Of a DNA stretch of 6,566 bases, positions 6,348 to 6,566 are shown one piece after another. The translations under genes and the position numbers were made by a program. How positions within the stretch are numbered: the first letter of the stretch is position 1; the number at the start of each line of letters is the position of its first letter. The stretch covers positions 1 through 6,566 of the forward strand of contig JBFLVN010000211.1 of assembly GCA_040758475.1 (NCBI GenBank), in the 5' to 3' direction. The DNA comes from JBFLVN01 sp040758475 (GTDB lineage Bacteria > JAGRBM01). The notes beneath the pieces were generated by a model. That model was not told where the DNA came from and searched no databases. It saw only the letters and a list, made by a program, of their open reading frames with translations.

Positions 6348-6566
6348 ATGGATTCCTACCGTCCCATCCCATGCTCCATCCACGACGTTCTCGAAGCGGC
6401 GGTTGTCCGCCGGAAGAAGCTCCGGCTCGTCCTCAAAGAAACGGTGGTCGAACCGGCACGGGCGCTCGAGATCGAACCCCTGGACGTGACGACGGAGGGG
6501 GGCGCCGAATTCCTCCTGTACCGGGTGGCGGGAAGCGGCCTGGAAGCCCGGGTCCGGCTCGATTTG
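6348..6566 (+). CDS. rof: Rof/YaeO-like Rho-binding antiterminator (3' end beyond window)
   Basis: The first 73 codons are visible, starting MDSYRPIPCSIHDVLEAA and still open at the window edge. Known Rof proteins are about 85 residues, so most of the protein is present. The Y-x-P-I-x-C start (Y4, P6, I7, C9) followed by D13 and L15-E16 lines up without gaps with the E. coli Rof N-terminus as I remember it. The end, with EFLLYRVAGSG (54-64) and RVRLDL (68-73), matches the EYL...G...RLDxI strand pattern. Rof is a small Sm-like beta-barrel that binds the RNA-binding domain of Rho and blocks termination. It is transcribed away from the sugar operon, so it need not be functionally linked. There is no Shine-Dalgarno site before the ATG; an in-frame TTG at 6339 is possible but adds only three residues. 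The main uncertainty is the short length and the cut-off end. Confidence 0.72.
   Translation, partial: MDSYRPIPCSIHDVLEAAVVRRKKLRLVLKETVVEPARALEIEPLDVTTEGGAEFLLYRVAGSGLEARVRLDL

Overview
The window reads as one minus-strand operon for making and using nucleotide sugars, plus the start of a divergent small regulator gene at the right edge. GC content is moderately high, and codons in ugd and uxs mostly end in G or C. The genes are bacterial in type: short overlaps, a GTGA stop/start junction and GTG starts. The lineage cannot be named from this window. A Rof-type protein is best known from Proteobacteria, and a YfhO-type protein occurs in many phyla, so an uncultured or little-studied Gram-negative is only a guess.

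Layout, right to left along the minus strand: ugd (UDP-glucose 6-dehydrogenase, 6255 to 4951); uxs (UDP-glucuronate decarboxylase, GTG start at 4954, overlapping the ugd stop by four bases); a soluble family-2 glycosyltransferase (GTG start, 3994 to 3302); a 122-base gap with a small hairpin and a possible 35-codon ORF whose stop overlaps the next start as TAATG; a second family-2 glycosyltransferase (3179 to 2490), about 67% identical to the first by my ungapped count; and a large YfhO-type multispanning membrane protein (2452 to beyond position 1). The last gene runs in one unbroken frame for 817 codons to the left window edge, so its stop is not visible.

On the plus strand, after a 92-base divergent spacer, 6348 to the right edge encodes the first 73 residues of a protein resembling Rof/YaeO, the small inhibitor of transcription terminator Rho.

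Working together: Ugd oxidises UDP-glucose to UDP-glucuronate and Uxs decarboxylates that to UDP-xylose. The two DPM1-like glycosyltransferases probably move sugars onto polyprenyl phosphate at the inner face of the membrane. The YfhO-type protein, a GT-C-like membrane enzyme, could then pass such a lipid-linked sugar to a polymer or protein outside. The enzyme families are seen directly; the lipid-linked scheme and the sugar identity are inference. No flippase, acceptor, mobile element, tRNA, rRNA or CRISPR array is visible.
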